Shown: positions 29,876 through 38,759 of the stretch, piece by piece
Numbering within the stretch: the stretch's first letter is position 1
How the letters are laid out: every line of letters begins with the position of its first letter
Assembly: GCF_051811025.1 (NCBI RefSeq)
Contig: NZ_JBPWQE010000001.1
Location: 3,224,001 to 3,288,000, forward strand
Direction: 5' to 3'
DNA from: Tardiphaga sp051811025
Lineage (GTDB): Bacteria; Pseudomonadota; Alphaproteobacteria; Rhizobiales; Xanthobacteraceae
Length of the DNA stretch: 64,000 bases
Notes under the pieces: generated by a model
The model's input: only the letters and a program-made list of their open reading frames with translations
Databases searched by the model: none
Told to the model about the DNA's origin: nothing
Made by a program: the position numbers and the translations under genes

Positions 29876-31770
29876 GATGCGGCCTTCGATGTTGTCTTTC
29901 GTCGCGAGATCAGCTTGACGAGGCCGCCGACGATGCCACTCGGGAACGCAAGCACCAGCAGCAGAATGATGCCGCCGAGCAAGGCCCGCCAGTATTCTGT
30001 GGAACGCATCATGAAATCCTGCAGCACCGCATAGACCGACGCACCGACAATCGGGCCGGTCAGCGTCTGGATGCCGCCGAGAAGCACCATGACGAGACCA
30101 TCAATGGAGCGGCTGACGCCGATGGTCTCCGGCGAGATCGAGCCCTTGGCGAAGGCGAACAATCCACCGGCGATGCCGCAGATGCCGCCAGCAATGGCGA
30201 AGGCCAGCCAGTGCACACGCTTGACATCAAGACCGATCGCTTCGGCGCGCAAGGGAGAGTCACGCCCTGCCCGCATCGCGTAACCGAATGGCGCGAACAG
30301 GAATTTGCGGAGCAGCAACACGCCGAGCGCGGCCAGTGCGAGTGTCAGGAAATAGAATGCCCCACGGCTGTCGAATGGCGCAGTGGGCCACACCCCGAGC
30401 ACGCCGTTGGAGCCGCCTGTGAGTGTTTCCCATTGGAACACGGCCGCCCATACGATCTGGGCGAAGGCGAGTGTGAGCATCGCCAGATAGACACCGGACA
30501 GTCGCACGGCGAACCAGCCGAACAGCAGCGCGCCGACCAGCGCCAGCACTGGCGCGGCTGCCAGTGCGAGCCCCATCGGCGCAGCAAACCATTTCACCAG
30601 CAGCGCTGCGCCGTAAGCACCGAGGCCGAAATAGGCCGCATGGCCGAAGGAATGCATGCCACCCGGCCCCATGATGAAATGCAGGCTGGTTGCAAACAGC
30701 ACGGCAATCAACACGTCGATGCCGAGCACGAGCGTATAGGGCGAGTTCTTGGCGATCAGTGGCAGGCACACGAGAACGACAAGAAGGATGAGGCCCGCGA
30801 TCTTCGTGGCCGGTGTCGCAGGACGCAGCGGCTCTTCGGGCTCAGCCACGCTGCGCACAGCCACCTGCTCCCGACCGAGCAAGCCGTAGGGCCGTGCGAT
30901 CAGCACCGCGGCCATCACGAGAAATTCGGCCACCAGCGTCAGTTTGGAGAAATTCACCGTGAAGCCGCCAAAATTCACGACGCCAAGGCCGATGCACAAC
31001 GCCTTCACCTCGGCGATGATGACCGCCGCAAGATAGGCGCCGGAGATCGAGCCCATGCCGCCGACCACAACGACGACGAAGGCGTCGCCGATCACGATCA
31101 GGTCGGTCGCCAGCGTCGCCGGCTCGCGCGCAATCTGCAGCGCGCCGCCAAGGCCAGCGAGCAAAGCGCCGAGCGCGAACACGCCCGTGAACAGCATGGC
31201 CTGGTTGACGCCGAGCGCGCCCACCATCTCACGGTCCTGCGTGGCTGCGCGCATCAACCGGCCGAAGCGGGTCTTGGCCAGCGCCAGATGCAGCATCCAC
31301 AGTACGAAGGGGCCGACGAAAATCAGGAAGATATCGTAAGTGGGCAGCCGGCGGCCGAGCACCTCGATGGAGCCGGTCAGGCCTGGCGCGCGCGGGCCAA
31401 GCAAATCCTCAGGGCCCCAGATCCACAGCGTCGCGTCGTTGATAACGAGCACCAGCGCGAAAGTGGCGAGCAATTGAAACAACTCAGGCGCGCGATAGAT
31501 CCGCCGCAGCAGAAGGATCTCGATCGCAGCGCCGATCAGGGCCACCAGCAATGCGGTCAGAACAATGCCGCCCCAGAAGCCGACGGCACCGCCGACCTTG
31601 GTGGCGATGCTGTAGGCGATATAGGTCCCGATCATATAGAGGGACCCGTGAGCGATATTGACGATCCGGGTGACGCCGAAAATCAGCGACAACCCGGCCG
31701 CCACGAAGAACAGGCCGGAGGCGGCCGACAGGCCGTTTAGTGCCTGAAACAGAAACGCGTTGAAACTCAT
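29872..31770 (-). CDS. Fused LivH-LivM ABC transporter permease
   Basis: A 632-residue inner-membrane protein. Residues 1-300 match LivH (GLSLIFGVTRIVNIAHGSLYMIGTY). A linker at about 310-330 (RSVAEPEEPLRPATPATK) leads into a LivM half (HFIMGPGGMHSFGHAAYFGLGAYGA). In E. coli these are two proteins, so here one chain forms both halves of the membrane channel. No frameshift or internal start is needed. It follows the binding-protein gene after 70 bp. Confidence 0.9.
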   Translation of the reverse strand: MSFNAFLFQALNGLSAASGLFFVAAGLSLIFGVTRIVNIAHGSLYMIGTYIAYSIATKVGGAVGFWGGIVLTALLVALIGAAIEILLLRRIYRAPELFQLLATFALVLVINDATLWIWGPEDLLGPRAPGLTGSIEVLGRRLPTYDIFLIFVGPFVLWMLHLALAKTRFGRLMRAATQDREMVGALGVNQAMLFTGVFALGALLAGLGGALQIAREPATLATDLIVIGDAFVVVVVGGMGSISGAYLAAVIIAEVKALCIGLGVVNFGGFTVNFSKLTLVAEFLVMAAVLIARPYGLLGREQVAVRSVAEPEEPLRPATPATKIAGLILLVVLVCLPLIAKNSPYTLVLGIDVLIAVLFATSLHFIMGPGGMHSFGHAAYFGLGAYGAALLVKWFAAPMGLALAAAPVLALVGALLFGWFAVRLSGVYLAMLTLAFAQIVWAAVFQWETLTGGSNGVLGVWPTAPFDSRGAFYFLTLALAALGVLLLRKFLFAPFGYAMRAGRDSPLRAEAIGLDVKRVHWLAFAIAGGICGIAGGLFAFAKGSISPETIGVSRSIDGLVMVLLGGIQTLTGPIVGASVYAVLQDFMMRSTEYWRALLGGIILLLVLAFPSGIVGGLVKLISRRKTTSKAAS

Positions 31771-31840
31771 CGGAGGAATCCCCCTCCCCGCGTTGAACGT
31801 GCGAGGAGAGTATCAACGGCGATCATCGTCGTACTTCCTG

Positions 31841-33064
31841 TTACTCGGTCGCGGGACGGAGCTTCTTAACTTCGGCGTCGCTGGGCAGCACCGATGCACC
31901 ATCGACATATTTGAAGTCGGCCATGGTGCCCTTGCCGCCTTCAAGCGCGATCTTGCCCACGTAAGCGCCCATGGTCGCCTGGTGATCGCTGGCGCGATAC
32001 ATGAACGGACCGAACGGGCTGTCGAGCTTCAGACCTTCAAAGGCTGTAATCAGCTTGTCGGTGTCCGTCGAACCTGCCTTGGCGATACCGGCAGCCAGAG
32101 AAGTCATCGTGACATAGCCGACGATCGAACCAAGACGCGGATAGTCGTTGTACTTCTTCTGATAGGCCGTCAGGAAAGCCAGGTATTCCGGGGTCTTGAT
32201 CTTGTCCCAGGGATAGCCGGTGACGATCCAGCCGACCGGCGCTTCCTCCTTCACCGGATCAAGATATTCCGGCTCGCCCGACAGCAGGCTCACGACGGTG
32301 CGATCCTTGAACACGCCGCGCGTGGTGCCTTCACGGACCAGCTTGGAGAAGTCCGCGCCGAACAGCACGTTGAAGATCGCGTCCGGCTTGGCATCGTCGA
32401 TGGCCTGCACCACGGCGCCAGCATCAACCTTGCCGAGCGGCGGTGCCTGCTCGGTGACGAATTCGATGTCAGGCTGCTTGGCCTTCATCATTTCCTTGAA
32501 GGTCGCGACCGCCGCCTGGCCATATTCGAAGTTCGGATAGACCAGTGCCCAACGCTTCTTCTTGGCAGCAAGCGCATCCGGCAGCAGCATTGCGACCTGC
32601 ATATAGGTCGTGGCACGCAGGCGGAACGTATACTTGTTGCCGTTCTGCCAGGTGATCTTGTCGGTCAGGGGCTCTGCGGCGAGAAAGAACACTTTCTTCT
32701 TGCCGGCGAATTCGGTCACCGCGAGACCGATATGCGAGAGGAACGTGCCGGCGATAATGTTGACGCCTTCGCGCGTCACCAGCTCATCAGCCACACGCAC
32801 TGCATCGCCCGGCGTGGAACCATCATCGCGCGAAATCACTTCAAGCTTCTTGCCGAGCACGCCGCCCTTGGCATTGATCTGTTCGATCGCCAGCTCCCAG
32901 CCCTTCTTGTAGGGATCGAGGAACGCGGTCTGTGTCTTGTAGCTGTTGAGCTCACCGATCTTGATCGTGTCCTGCGCGAGAACCGCGTGGCCGAACGACA
33001 ATGTCAGTGCGCCGGCCATTGTGCCGGCAATCGCGAGTGAGTGAAGGGAACGAGCCGTCATCAT
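31841..33064 (-). CDS. Periplasmic branched-chain amino acid-type binding protein
   Basis: A 407-residue type I periplasmic binding protein (Peripla_BP_6). Export signal of about 31 residues ending in AVLAQ, then IKIGELNSYKTQTAFLDPYKKGWELAIEQINAKGGVLGKKL. First gene of the liv-type operon that ends with the MarR gene. Members near aromatic-degradation genes often bind aromatic acids rather than amino acids; that is a context inference only. Confidence 0.9.
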   Translation of the reverse strand: MMTARSLHSLAIAGTMAGALTLSFGHAVLAQDTIKIGELNSYKTQTAFLDPYKKGWELAIEQINAKGGVLGKKLEVISRDDGSTPGDAVRVADELVTREGVNIIAGTFLSHIGLAVTEFAGKKKVFFLAAEPLTDKITWQNGNKYTFRLRATTYMQVAMLLPDALAAKKKRWALVYPNFEYGQAAVATFKEMMKAKQPDIEFVTEQAPPLGKVDAGAVVQAIDDAKPDAIFNVLFGADFSKLVREGTTRGVFKDRTVVSLLSGEPEYLDPVKEEAPVGWIVTGYPWDKIKTPEYLAFLTAYQKKYNDYPRLGSIVGYVTMTSLAAGIAKAGSTDTDKLITAFEGLKLDSPFGPFMYRASDHQATMGAYVGKIALEGGKGTMADFKYVDGASVLPSDAEVKKLRPATE

Positions 33065-33181
33065 GATCGAACTCCGTTGTGATCGACGTTTGCGATAGAA
33101 GTGATTCTCGCCGAAGCCTTCGCAAGAAACGGATCAACCGTTCACCCTTGCGTCGCTTGCAGCCCCATGTTTGCAACGCGA

Positions 33182-33199
33182 ATTAGTTTGTACGCAAAT
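33182..33199 (-). promoter_or_regulatory. Candidate operator, liv-type operon
   Basis: Read on the minus strand: ATTTGCGTACAAACTAAT, about 118 bp before the binding-protein start. It is nearly the same as the copies at 35910 and 35987 and contains the dyad TTTG-N4-CAAA. If the MarR gene ends this operon, the site would mediate autoregulation. Confidence 0.55.
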
Positions 33200-33321
33200 A
33201 GTCCGGCGCACTCTCTTTGTTGTCAAGACTGGTCTTGGTGCAACATGCCTAGCACACCGCTGAAGTTTTGATCATCCAATGTCAGCAGATTGCGTGCGCA
33301 ACTGCGGCGTAATTTCGCAGA

Positions 33322-33353
33322 GACGCGCGGCGGGTATTCCGCCGCCGCGCGTC
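33322..33353. terminator. GC-rich hairpin after the hydrolase/ECH/SDR unit
   Basis: GACGCGCGGCGG (33322-33333) pairs with CCGCCGCGCGTC (33342-33353). It lies just beyond the SDR stop codon. A short T run (CTGTTTT) is present only on the plus-strand side, so on the minus strand it may act as a stabiliser or weak terminator. Confidence 0.4.
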
Positions 33354-33365
33354 CTGTTTTGACGA

Positions 33366-34175
33366 CTACCGATCGCGGAAACGGTCCATCAGCGCCTTGT
33401 CCTGACCGCCATCGATTTCGATCATGGTGCCGTTCGCCATCTGCACGAGTGGCGATGCGAGCATGACAACGAGGTTTGCAACTTCCTCGACTTCGGCGAT
33501 ACGGCCGAGCGGGATCGAAGCGGGCGCCAGCTTGTCGGCTTCCTCGTAGGAAATCTTCATGTCGCGCGACATCGCGTTGACGAGGCCGGCCCAGCGCTCG
33601 GTACGAACCGGGCCCGGATTGACAGCGCAGAACGAGATGTTGTGACGGCCGTACTGACCTGCGAGCGACAGGGTCATGTTCTGGCCGGCAGCGTTCGCCG
33701 CACCCGGTGCGATTTCCCAATAGGATGGCTTGACGCCGTCATTGCCGATCAGATTGACCACGCGGCCACCACCCTGCTTGACCATGATGGGCAGCGCGTA
33801 GCGCAGGCAGCGCACATAGCCCATGAATTTGAGCTGCAGCGCCTGTTCCCAGTCGGCTTCGGTGAGCGTCTCGATCACACCGCCCGGCGCCGAACCGGCA
33901 TTGTTGATCATCAGATCGATGCTGCCGAGTTCCTTGGCGGCCTTCTCGACGAACGCCTTGGCATCCGCATCCTTGGTGAGGTCGGCGGTAATCGCGACCA
34001 CCGTCACCCCGTAGGCGTTGCGGATTTCTTCAGCAGTCTTTTCCAGTGGCTCCATGCGGCGGGCGCAGATGGCGACATTAACGCCCTCCTTTGCCAGCGT
34101 CATGGCGATCGCCTTGCCGATACCTTCGCTGCCGCCGGTGACGAGAGCGCATTTGCCTTTGAGTTGGAGATCCAT
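33366..34175 (-). CDS. SDR-family protein lacking the usual Tyr-Lys catalytic pair
   Basis: A 269-residue short-chain dehydrogenase/reductase. The NAD(P) motif TGGSEGIGKAIA is near the N terminus and the NAG-type motif is INNAGSAPGG. At the active site, the usual S...YxxxK block is replaced: the aligned region reads VVNLIGNDGVKPSYWEIAPG followed by AANAAG, so the usual Tyr and Lys positions appear to be Glu and Gly. The start at 34175 (MDLQLKGKCALVTGG) was chosen over a long upstream extension. Third gene of the hydrolase - enoyl-CoA hydratase - SDR unit, with 52 bp spacing. Confidence 0.85.
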   Translation of the reverse strand: MDLQLKGKCALVTGGSEGIGKAIAMTLAKEGVNVAICARRMEPLEKTAEEIRNAYGVTVVAITADLTKDADAKAFVEKAAKELGSIDLMINNAGSAPGGVIETLTEADWEQALQLKFMGYVRCLRYALPIMVKQGGGRVVNLIGNDGVKPSYWEIAPGAANAAGQNMTLSLAGQYGRHNISFCAVNPGPVRTERWAGLVNAMSRDMKISYEEADKLAPASIPLGRIAEVEEVANLVVMLASPLVQMANGTMIEIDGGQDKALMDRFRDR

Positions 34176-34227
34176 GTGCGTGTCCTTCTGAGGTTGGCGG
34201 AAATGAAAACGAAAATTCGTCGGTAGA

Positions 34228-35016
34228 TCAGCTTCCTGTAAAGCGCGGGGGTCGTTTCTCGGCAAAGGCCTTGCGGCCTTCGGCGTAGTCGGCGCTGGCG
34301 TCGGCCGCGGCATAGAACTGCTCGGCTTCAGCCAGGAGTTCGGCGTTGTTGGTGCTGAGTGCACGGATCGCAGCCTTGGCCGCCTTGATCGTCAGCGGCG
34401 CATTGCCCGCGATCTTCCTTGCAAGCTCGCCGGCCAGCGATTCAATGTCAGCCTTCGGTGCGATGATATGCACCGCGCCCAGCGCATGAGCGCGTATGGC
34501 AGGCAGACGATCCGCCGTGAACAAGACTTGCCGCGTCGCACCGGCGCCGAACACGCGGATAAAGCGCGCGATACCGCGCGGATCGTAGCCCAGACCAAGC
34601 TTGGCGGCGGGTACTGCGAAGAAGGCATCATCCGCAGCAACGCGCATGTCGCAACTCGCAGCAACGGATGACCCGGCACCCATGCAGCCGCCATAGATCA
34701 GGCCGATGGTCGGCTGCGGGATCGCCTCGATCGCCAGACAGGTATTCTCGACCAGATCGTCATAGGCCCGGGCATTGCCCTCGCCACTTCGCGCCGTCGC
34801 GAAATCCGAGATATCCGCACCGGCGGAGAACATCAGGTCGCCTTCGCCGCGGATCACCACGACACGGATGTCCTTGCGGGTGGCGACGTCGCCGGCAAAG
34901 GCGGCGATCTTGTTCCACATCACCGTGGAGATCGCGTTACGTCGTGCCGGATTGGCCAGACGCAGCATCGCGATGCCGTCCGCAATATCAATGACGATAT
35001 CGCCGGGCGTGCTCAT
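34228..35016 (-). CDS. Enoyl-CoA hydratase/isomerase family protein
   Basis: A 262-residue crotonase-fold protein. Oxyanion-hole segments are FSAGADISDF (about 63-72) and YGGCMGAGSSVAASCDMR (about 108-125), followed by KLGLGYDPRGIARFIRVFG. Members hydrate enoyl-CoA, isomerise it, or open rings of CoA-thioesters. It sits 3 bp after the alpha/beta hydrolase gene and before the SDR gene, which suggests a CoA-dependent step in the same pathway. The exact reaction is not readable. Confidence 0.88.
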   Translation of the reverse strand: MSTPGDIVIDIADGIAMLRLANPARRNAISTVMWNKIAAFAGDVATRKDIRVVVIRGEGDLMFSAGADISDFATARSGEGNARAYDDLVENTCLAIEAIPQPTIGLIYGGCMGAGSSVAASCDMRVAADDAFFAVPAAKLGLGYDPRGIARFIRVFGAGATRQVLFTADRLPAIRAHALGAVHIIAPKADIESLAGELARKIAGNAPLTIKAAKAAIRALSTNNAELLAEAEQFYAAADASADYAEGRKAFAEKRPPRFTGS

Positions 35017-35019
35017 CGC

Positions 35020-35880
35020 TCAGGCCGCCGGCTTGTGCGACATCCAGCGACCGGACTCGGCCGCCGGGAAAAGCTCAGCCAGCGCTGCATTGAATGCCGC
35101 CGGCTCTTCGCTGGTGATGGTATGGCCGGCACGCGGCAATACCAGAAGACCTGCCGTCGGTACCGTGCGCTTGAGGAAGATGCTGGGATCGAGGCACCAA
35201 TCGTCTTCGTCGCCAACGATGATCAGCAGCGGCGGCGTGAATGTCTCGAGTTGCGGCTTCATCTCCCACAACATCGGACGCTTGGCCTGCAACTCGCGCA
35301 TGGTCAGCGCATGCCCGACAGGGGAATGATCGGCCAGCATCCGCGCAAACTCGGCAAAGCCGCGAGGATCCTTGTTCTTGTGTGTCTGACGCGTTGCACC
35401 ATCGGCATAGCGCGCTGCAGCGGTCGGAAAATCGACCGTCTCGAACATCTTGGCAGTCTCGCGCGAGGCTGCGCGGCCCTGTTCGACGAAAGCAGGATCT
35501 GGGCTTGAGCCATAGCCGCAACTGGCTGCAGTCACCGACAAACAGCGATCCGGATAGTGAATGCCGACATGCAGCGCCGTCGATGCGCCCATGGAATGAC
35601 CGACGATATGCGCCTTGTCGATCTTCAGTGCATCCATCAGTGCAATGACGTCGTCGCGCGCGATGTCCTGGCCATAGCGCGCAGGATCGGTCGGCACGTC
35701 CGACGGCGGATAACCGCGCTGGCTGTAGGTGACGCAACGATAGGAGCGCGAGAAGTAGCGAAGCTGCGGCTCCCAGGTGCGGTAATCTCCCGCATACTCA
35801 TGGACGAAAACCACAGGACTCCCGGTGCCGACTTCCTCATAATAGAGTTGCGTCCCGTCGGGCGTCGTCACGTGCGGCAT
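35020..35880 (-). CDS. Alpha/beta hydrolase
   Basis: A 286-residue hydrolase of the 3-oxoadipate enol-lactonase/C-C hydrolase type. It has the nucleophile elbow IVGHSMGASTALH, the acidic residue in IIVGDEDDWCLDP, and the catalytic His in RAGHTITSEEP. The N-terminal HEYAGD segment supplies the oxyanion hole. First gene of a three-gene minus-strand unit with a candidate operator 30 bp upstream. It could act on a lactone, an ester or a ring-cleavage product. Confidence 0.88.
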   Translation of the reverse strand: MPHVTTPDGTQLYYEEVGTGSPVVFVHEYAGDYRTWEPQLRYFSRSYRCVTYSQRGYPPSDVPTDPARYGQDIARDDVIALMDALKIDKAHIVGHSMGASTALHVGIHYPDRCLSVTAASCGYGSSPDPAFVEQGRAASRETAKMFETVDFPTAAARYADGATRQTHKNKDPRGFAEFARMLADHSPVGHALTMRELQAKRPMLWEMKPQLETFTPPLLIIVGDEDDWCLDPSIFLKRTVPTAGLLVLPRAGHTITSEEPAAFNAALAELFPAAESGRWMSHKPAA

Positions 35881-35909
35881 CGTCGCCTCCTGCAGCCAGA
35901 GCAGATTTC

Positions 35910-35928
35910 ATTTGCACACAAACGAAAT
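35910..35928 (-). promoter_or_regulatory. Candidate operator, hydrolase/ECH/SDR unit
   Basis: ATTTGCACACAAACGAAAT on the plus strand, 30 bp upstream of the hydrolase ATG. It shares ATTTGC-NNACAAAC-NAA with the sites at 33182 and 35987, including the dyad TTTG-N4-CAAA. Confidence 0.55.
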
Positions 35929-35986
35929 GCTAGTAGCGTTATTTCACGACTGCAAGAGGATTTAGTGGATTCAATTTTGGCATATC

Positions 35987-36004
35987 ATTTGCTTACAAAC
36001 AAAT
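35987..36004 (+). promoter_or_regulatory. Candidate operator, SsuABC/TauABC-type unit
   Basis: ATTTGCTTACAAACAAAT, 62 bp before the binding-protein ATG. It is the cleanest copy of the five-site motif. It lies in the divergent gap, so this and the 35910 site each guard one direction. Confidence 0.55.
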
Positions 36005-36066
36005 ATCGCAACGCCGCATAAACTGATCGAAAAGCCACGCGACACAACGTTTCTTGAGGAGATGTC

Positions 36067-37047
36067 ATGACCGGACTTTCGCGACGCGCCTTCACAATGG
36101 GCACGGCTGCTACGCTGATGAGCAGCGCGCTCGCAACAAATTCGCAGGCGCAGGCGTCGACAAAAATCCGCGTGGGTAGCCTGACACTTCCCGTCTTCGC
36201 GCCGATCATCGTCAACATTATGAAGGCGCAGAAGTTCGATACCAAGAACGGTTTCGAGGCCGAAGTTCAGGTCTACCCTTCTTTCTCTTCTTATTATGCG
36301 GGCCTCGCCACCGGCGAAATCGACACGCTGATCGGCGGGCCCACCTACTTCCAGAAGCTGCGCCTCGAAGGCGTGCCGCTGCAAATCGTCGCAACAGGTG
36401 CCACGCTCGCCGATCTCGTCATCATCACCAAGGACCCGGCCATCAAGTCGCTGGCCGACCTGAAAGGCAAGCAACTCGCCGCCGACATGGGCAGCGGGCA
36501 ATTCCAGATCCTGTCGATCTACGCGAAGTCCAAAAAGATGGACCTCGCCAAGGACATGACATTGGTCAACGCGAATTTCGCTGTTGCGCGTGCGCAGCTT
36601 GCCGCCGGCCGCGTGGATGCCGCGATGATCATCGAGCCGATCGCCACCATGATGATGAAGGACGATCCGTCGCTGAAGATCATCTTCAACGCCAATGACG
36701 GATGGAAAGAGATCGCGGGCACCACCGGCTGGGAGCTGGTCTATGCCATGCGCGAGGATACCATCAAGAAAGCCCCGGATGCGCCGAAGAAGTTCGTCGC
36801 GGCGCTGGCGGACGTCACCAAATATCTGCGCAGCGATCCGGATGGTGCCGACAAGATCGCGGTCGAGACCGTGAAGCTGCCGCCAGGCATCTTGAAGGAA
36901 GCCGTGCTCGCCAAACGCTGGGACTTCGACGCCAAACCAGCCTGGGACGCCACCGAACGCAAGAGCATCTGGGATACGTTCGAGCGCGCCGTCGCCGCCG
37001 GCTTCCATCCAAAGCTGCCTGACGAAGCGATCATCTATGCCCCCTGA
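36067..37047 (+). CDS. NitT/TauT-type ABC transporter substrate-binding protein
   Basis: A 326-residue periplasmic protein of the SsuA/NMT1-like family. The leader LSRRAFTMGTAATLMSSALA is a plausible twin-arginine signal, cleaved near SQAQA. The mature part starts IRVGSLTLPVFAPIIVNIMK, then GLATGEIDTLIGGP and LKGKQLAADMGSGQFQI. Family members bind sulfonates, nitrate, thiamine precursors, riboflavin or aromatic acids. First of three genes; its 3' end overlaps the permease by 11 bp. A TTTCTTGAGGAG stretch provides the ribosome-binding site. Confidence 0.88.
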   Translation: MTGLSRRAFTMGTAATLMSSALATNSQAQASTKIRVGSLTLPVFAPIIVNIMKAQKFDTKNGFEAEVQVYPSFSSYYAGLATGEIDTLIGGPTYFQKLRLEGVPLQIVATGATLADLVIITKDPAIKSLADLKGKQLAADMGSGQFQILSIYAKSKKMDLAKDMTLVNANFAVARAQLAAGRVDAAMIIEPIATMMMKDDPSLKIIFNANDGWKEIAGTTGWELVYAMREDTIKKAPDAPKKFVAALADVTKYLRSDPDGADKIAVETVKLPPGILKEAVLAKRWDFDAKPAWDATERKSIWDTFERAVAAGFHPKLPDEAIIYAP

Positions 37048-37852
37048 CGAGCCGAGACCTGCCACGCCATTCGAGGAACCAACCTTCGAAAGGTCACCGC
37101 GAAGCCTGATGATCTCCAGCCTGCCGCGCGAGACGATCATATCGATCGTGCTCTTCGCAGCGGTCTGGCAGGTCATGTCCTATCTGGCACCGTCGCTGGG
37201 CATTCCCGCTTTCGCGATTCCGGGCCTCGGCCGTATTGCACAGAGCCTTGCCAAGATCACCCCGCTCGACGTCGCGGTGACGCTGGGCCGCGTGCTGCTG
37301 TCGCTGGTCGTCTCCTTCGTCATCGGACTGCTGGTGGCGGTGCTGATGTATCTGTCCGGAAGTGTCGAGAAATATCTGCGCCCGATGGTGCGTATCCTGA
37401 TGGCCGTACCTGTCGTCTCATGGATCCTGTTCGCGGTATTGTGGTTCAAGGGCGTCGAATTCCGCATCGTCTTCGTGCTGGTCGTGGTCTGCGCACCGGT
37501 CTTCACCGTCGATGCCCTCGACAACATGCGCGAGGTGTCGCGCGATCTGAAGCAGATGATCCGCTCATTCAGGCCGACGCCATTGCAGTTCTTTCACAAG
37601 CTGATGCTGCCGGCGATCACGCCGGGGATCATCACGAGCTGGAAGATCACCCTCAGCCTCGCCATTCGTGTCGTCACCATCGCCGAACTGGTGGGTGCCG
37701 TAACGGGTATCGGACACCAACTCTCGGTGGCCCAGGAATTGTTCTCGGTGGCCGACGTGTTTGCCTGGACGCTGGTGCTGGTCGTGCTGCTGTTTTTTCT
37801 CGAGGCTCTGCTGGTGCAGCTCGAAACACGTGTCCTGCGGTGGCGAGCATGA
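37037..37852 (+). CDS. NitT/TauT-type ABC transporter permease
   Basis: A 271-residue SsuC-like inner-membrane permease with about six TM segments. The motif MVRILMAVPVVSWILFAVLWF is near residue 115, and the EAA-type loop FFHKLMLPAITPGIITSWK near 190. It overlaps both neighbours (11 bp and 4 bp), so the unit is translationally coupled. Confidence 0.9.
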   Translation: MPPDEPRPATPFEEPTFERSPRSLMISSLPRETIISIVLFAAVWQVMSYLAPSLGIPAFAIPGLGRIAQSLAKITPLDVAVTLGRVLLSLVVSFVIGLLVAVLMYLSGSVEKYLRPMVRILMAVPVVSWILFAVLWFKGVEFRIVFVLVVVCAPVFTVDALDNMREVSRDLKQMIRSFRPTPLQFFHKLMLPAITPGIITSWKITLSLAIRVVTIAELVGAVTGIGHQLSVAQELFSVADVFAWTLVLVVLLFFLEALLVQLETRVLRWRA

Positions 37853-38631
37853 GCGGACTGTCAGCCCCTATCGAGATCGCGCAACTGCGTAAGGTGTTTC
37901 GCCAGACGACCTCGGGCCAATCAATCGTCGCTATCGATCAGCTCACGCTGCGCATCGACCCCGGCGAACTCGTCGCCATTGTCGGACAGACGGGGTGCGG
38001 AAAATCGACCCTGTTCGATCTCTTGATCGGGCTCGAACATCCCACCGCCGGCAGCATCACCATCGGCACCAAGACGCCCTATGACGACTTCAACGCCTTC
38101 CGCGGCAAGATCGCGACGATCTTCCAGCAGGACCGTCTGTTCCCGTGGCGTTCCGCGCTCGACAACGTCAAGCTGCCGCTCGAACTGATCGGCATCGCCG
38201 AAGACGTTCAGCAGGAGCGCGCGATGACCTGGCTGAACCGGCTGGGATTGGAAAAATTCGCGAATGCCTATCCGCGCGAACTCTCCGGCGGCATGCGCCA
38301 GCGCGTGGCCATCGCTCGAGCCTTCGCCGTCCAGCCTGAAATTCTACTGGCGGATGAGTCCTTCAGTGCGCTCGATGAAGTCACGGCCAATGAGCTGCGA
38401 AAGACCTTCGTCGAACTGGCACGAGAGTTTAAATCGACCGCGATCCTGATCACGCATCAGCTCGAAGAAGCCATGGCAGTGGGCGACCGCATCGTGGTGT
38501 TCGGCAAGTCGGCAGCGCTTTTGGCGGACGTGCGAACGTCAGACTGGGATCGTGCGGACTATCCCCTGCTCCGCGAGGCGATTCAGAATACGCTGCAGGC
38601 AAACGCGCCAGATGCGCGACTGAGGCGCTAG
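37849..38631 (+). CDS. NitT/TauT-type ABC transporter ATP-binding protein
   Basis: A 260-residue ATPase with Walker A GQTGCGKSTLFDLL, signature LSGGMRQRVAIARA, Walker B ILLADESFSALD and switch His in ILITHQLEEAMAVG. The ATG at 37849 overlaps the permease stop as ATGA, which settles the start against a longer open frame. Third gene of the importer unit. Confidence 0.92.
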   Translation: MSGLSAPIEIAQLRKVFRQTTSGQSIVAIDQLTLRIDPGELVAIVGQTGCGKSTLFDLLIGLEHPTAGSITIGTKTPYDDFNAFRGKIATIFQQDRLFPWRSALDNVKLPLELIGIAEDVQQERAMTWLNRLGLEKFANAYPRELSGGMRQRVAIARAFAVQPEILLADESFSALDEVTANELRKTFVELAREFKSTAILITHQLEEAMAVGDRIVVFGKSAALLADVRTSDWDRADYPLLREAIQNTLQANAPDARLRR

Positions 38632-38650
38632 ACAACGATTCACCGACCTC

Positions 38651-38750
38651 TCCACATCGTGCCCGGGCTTGTCCCGGGCATCCACGACTTGGCCGCTAAT
38701 CCAGACGGACGTGGATGGCCGGGACAAGCCCGGCCATGGCCGTGTGGACC
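38651..38750. repeat. Palindromic intergenic repeat (CCCGGGCTTGTCCCGGG type)
   Basis: Left arm 38660-38686 (GCCCGGGCTTGTCCCGGGCA then TCCACG) pairs with right arm 38710-38736 (CGTGGATGGCCGGGACAAGC then CCGGCC). The long imperfect hairpin lies between converging genes. I recognise it as a REP-like element frequent in Bradyrhizobium and Rhodopseudomonas. It may end transcription from both sides. Confidence 0.7.
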
Positions 38751-38759
38751 TAAACCACA

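Larger units (their letters stand above)
33065..33365. other. Intergenic region upstream of the liv-type operon
   Basis: It holds the promoter of the binding-protein gene with a candidate operator (33182-33199) and, at its far end, a GC-rich hairpin (33322-33353) that follows the SDR gene. Nothing else is evident. Confidence 0.5.

Noticed and set aside
30211..31740. 509-codon plus-strand frame across the fused permease gene
   Set aside because: It is antisense to livHM, rich in Gln, His and Arg, and has no recognisable domain. It is a high-GC shadow frame.
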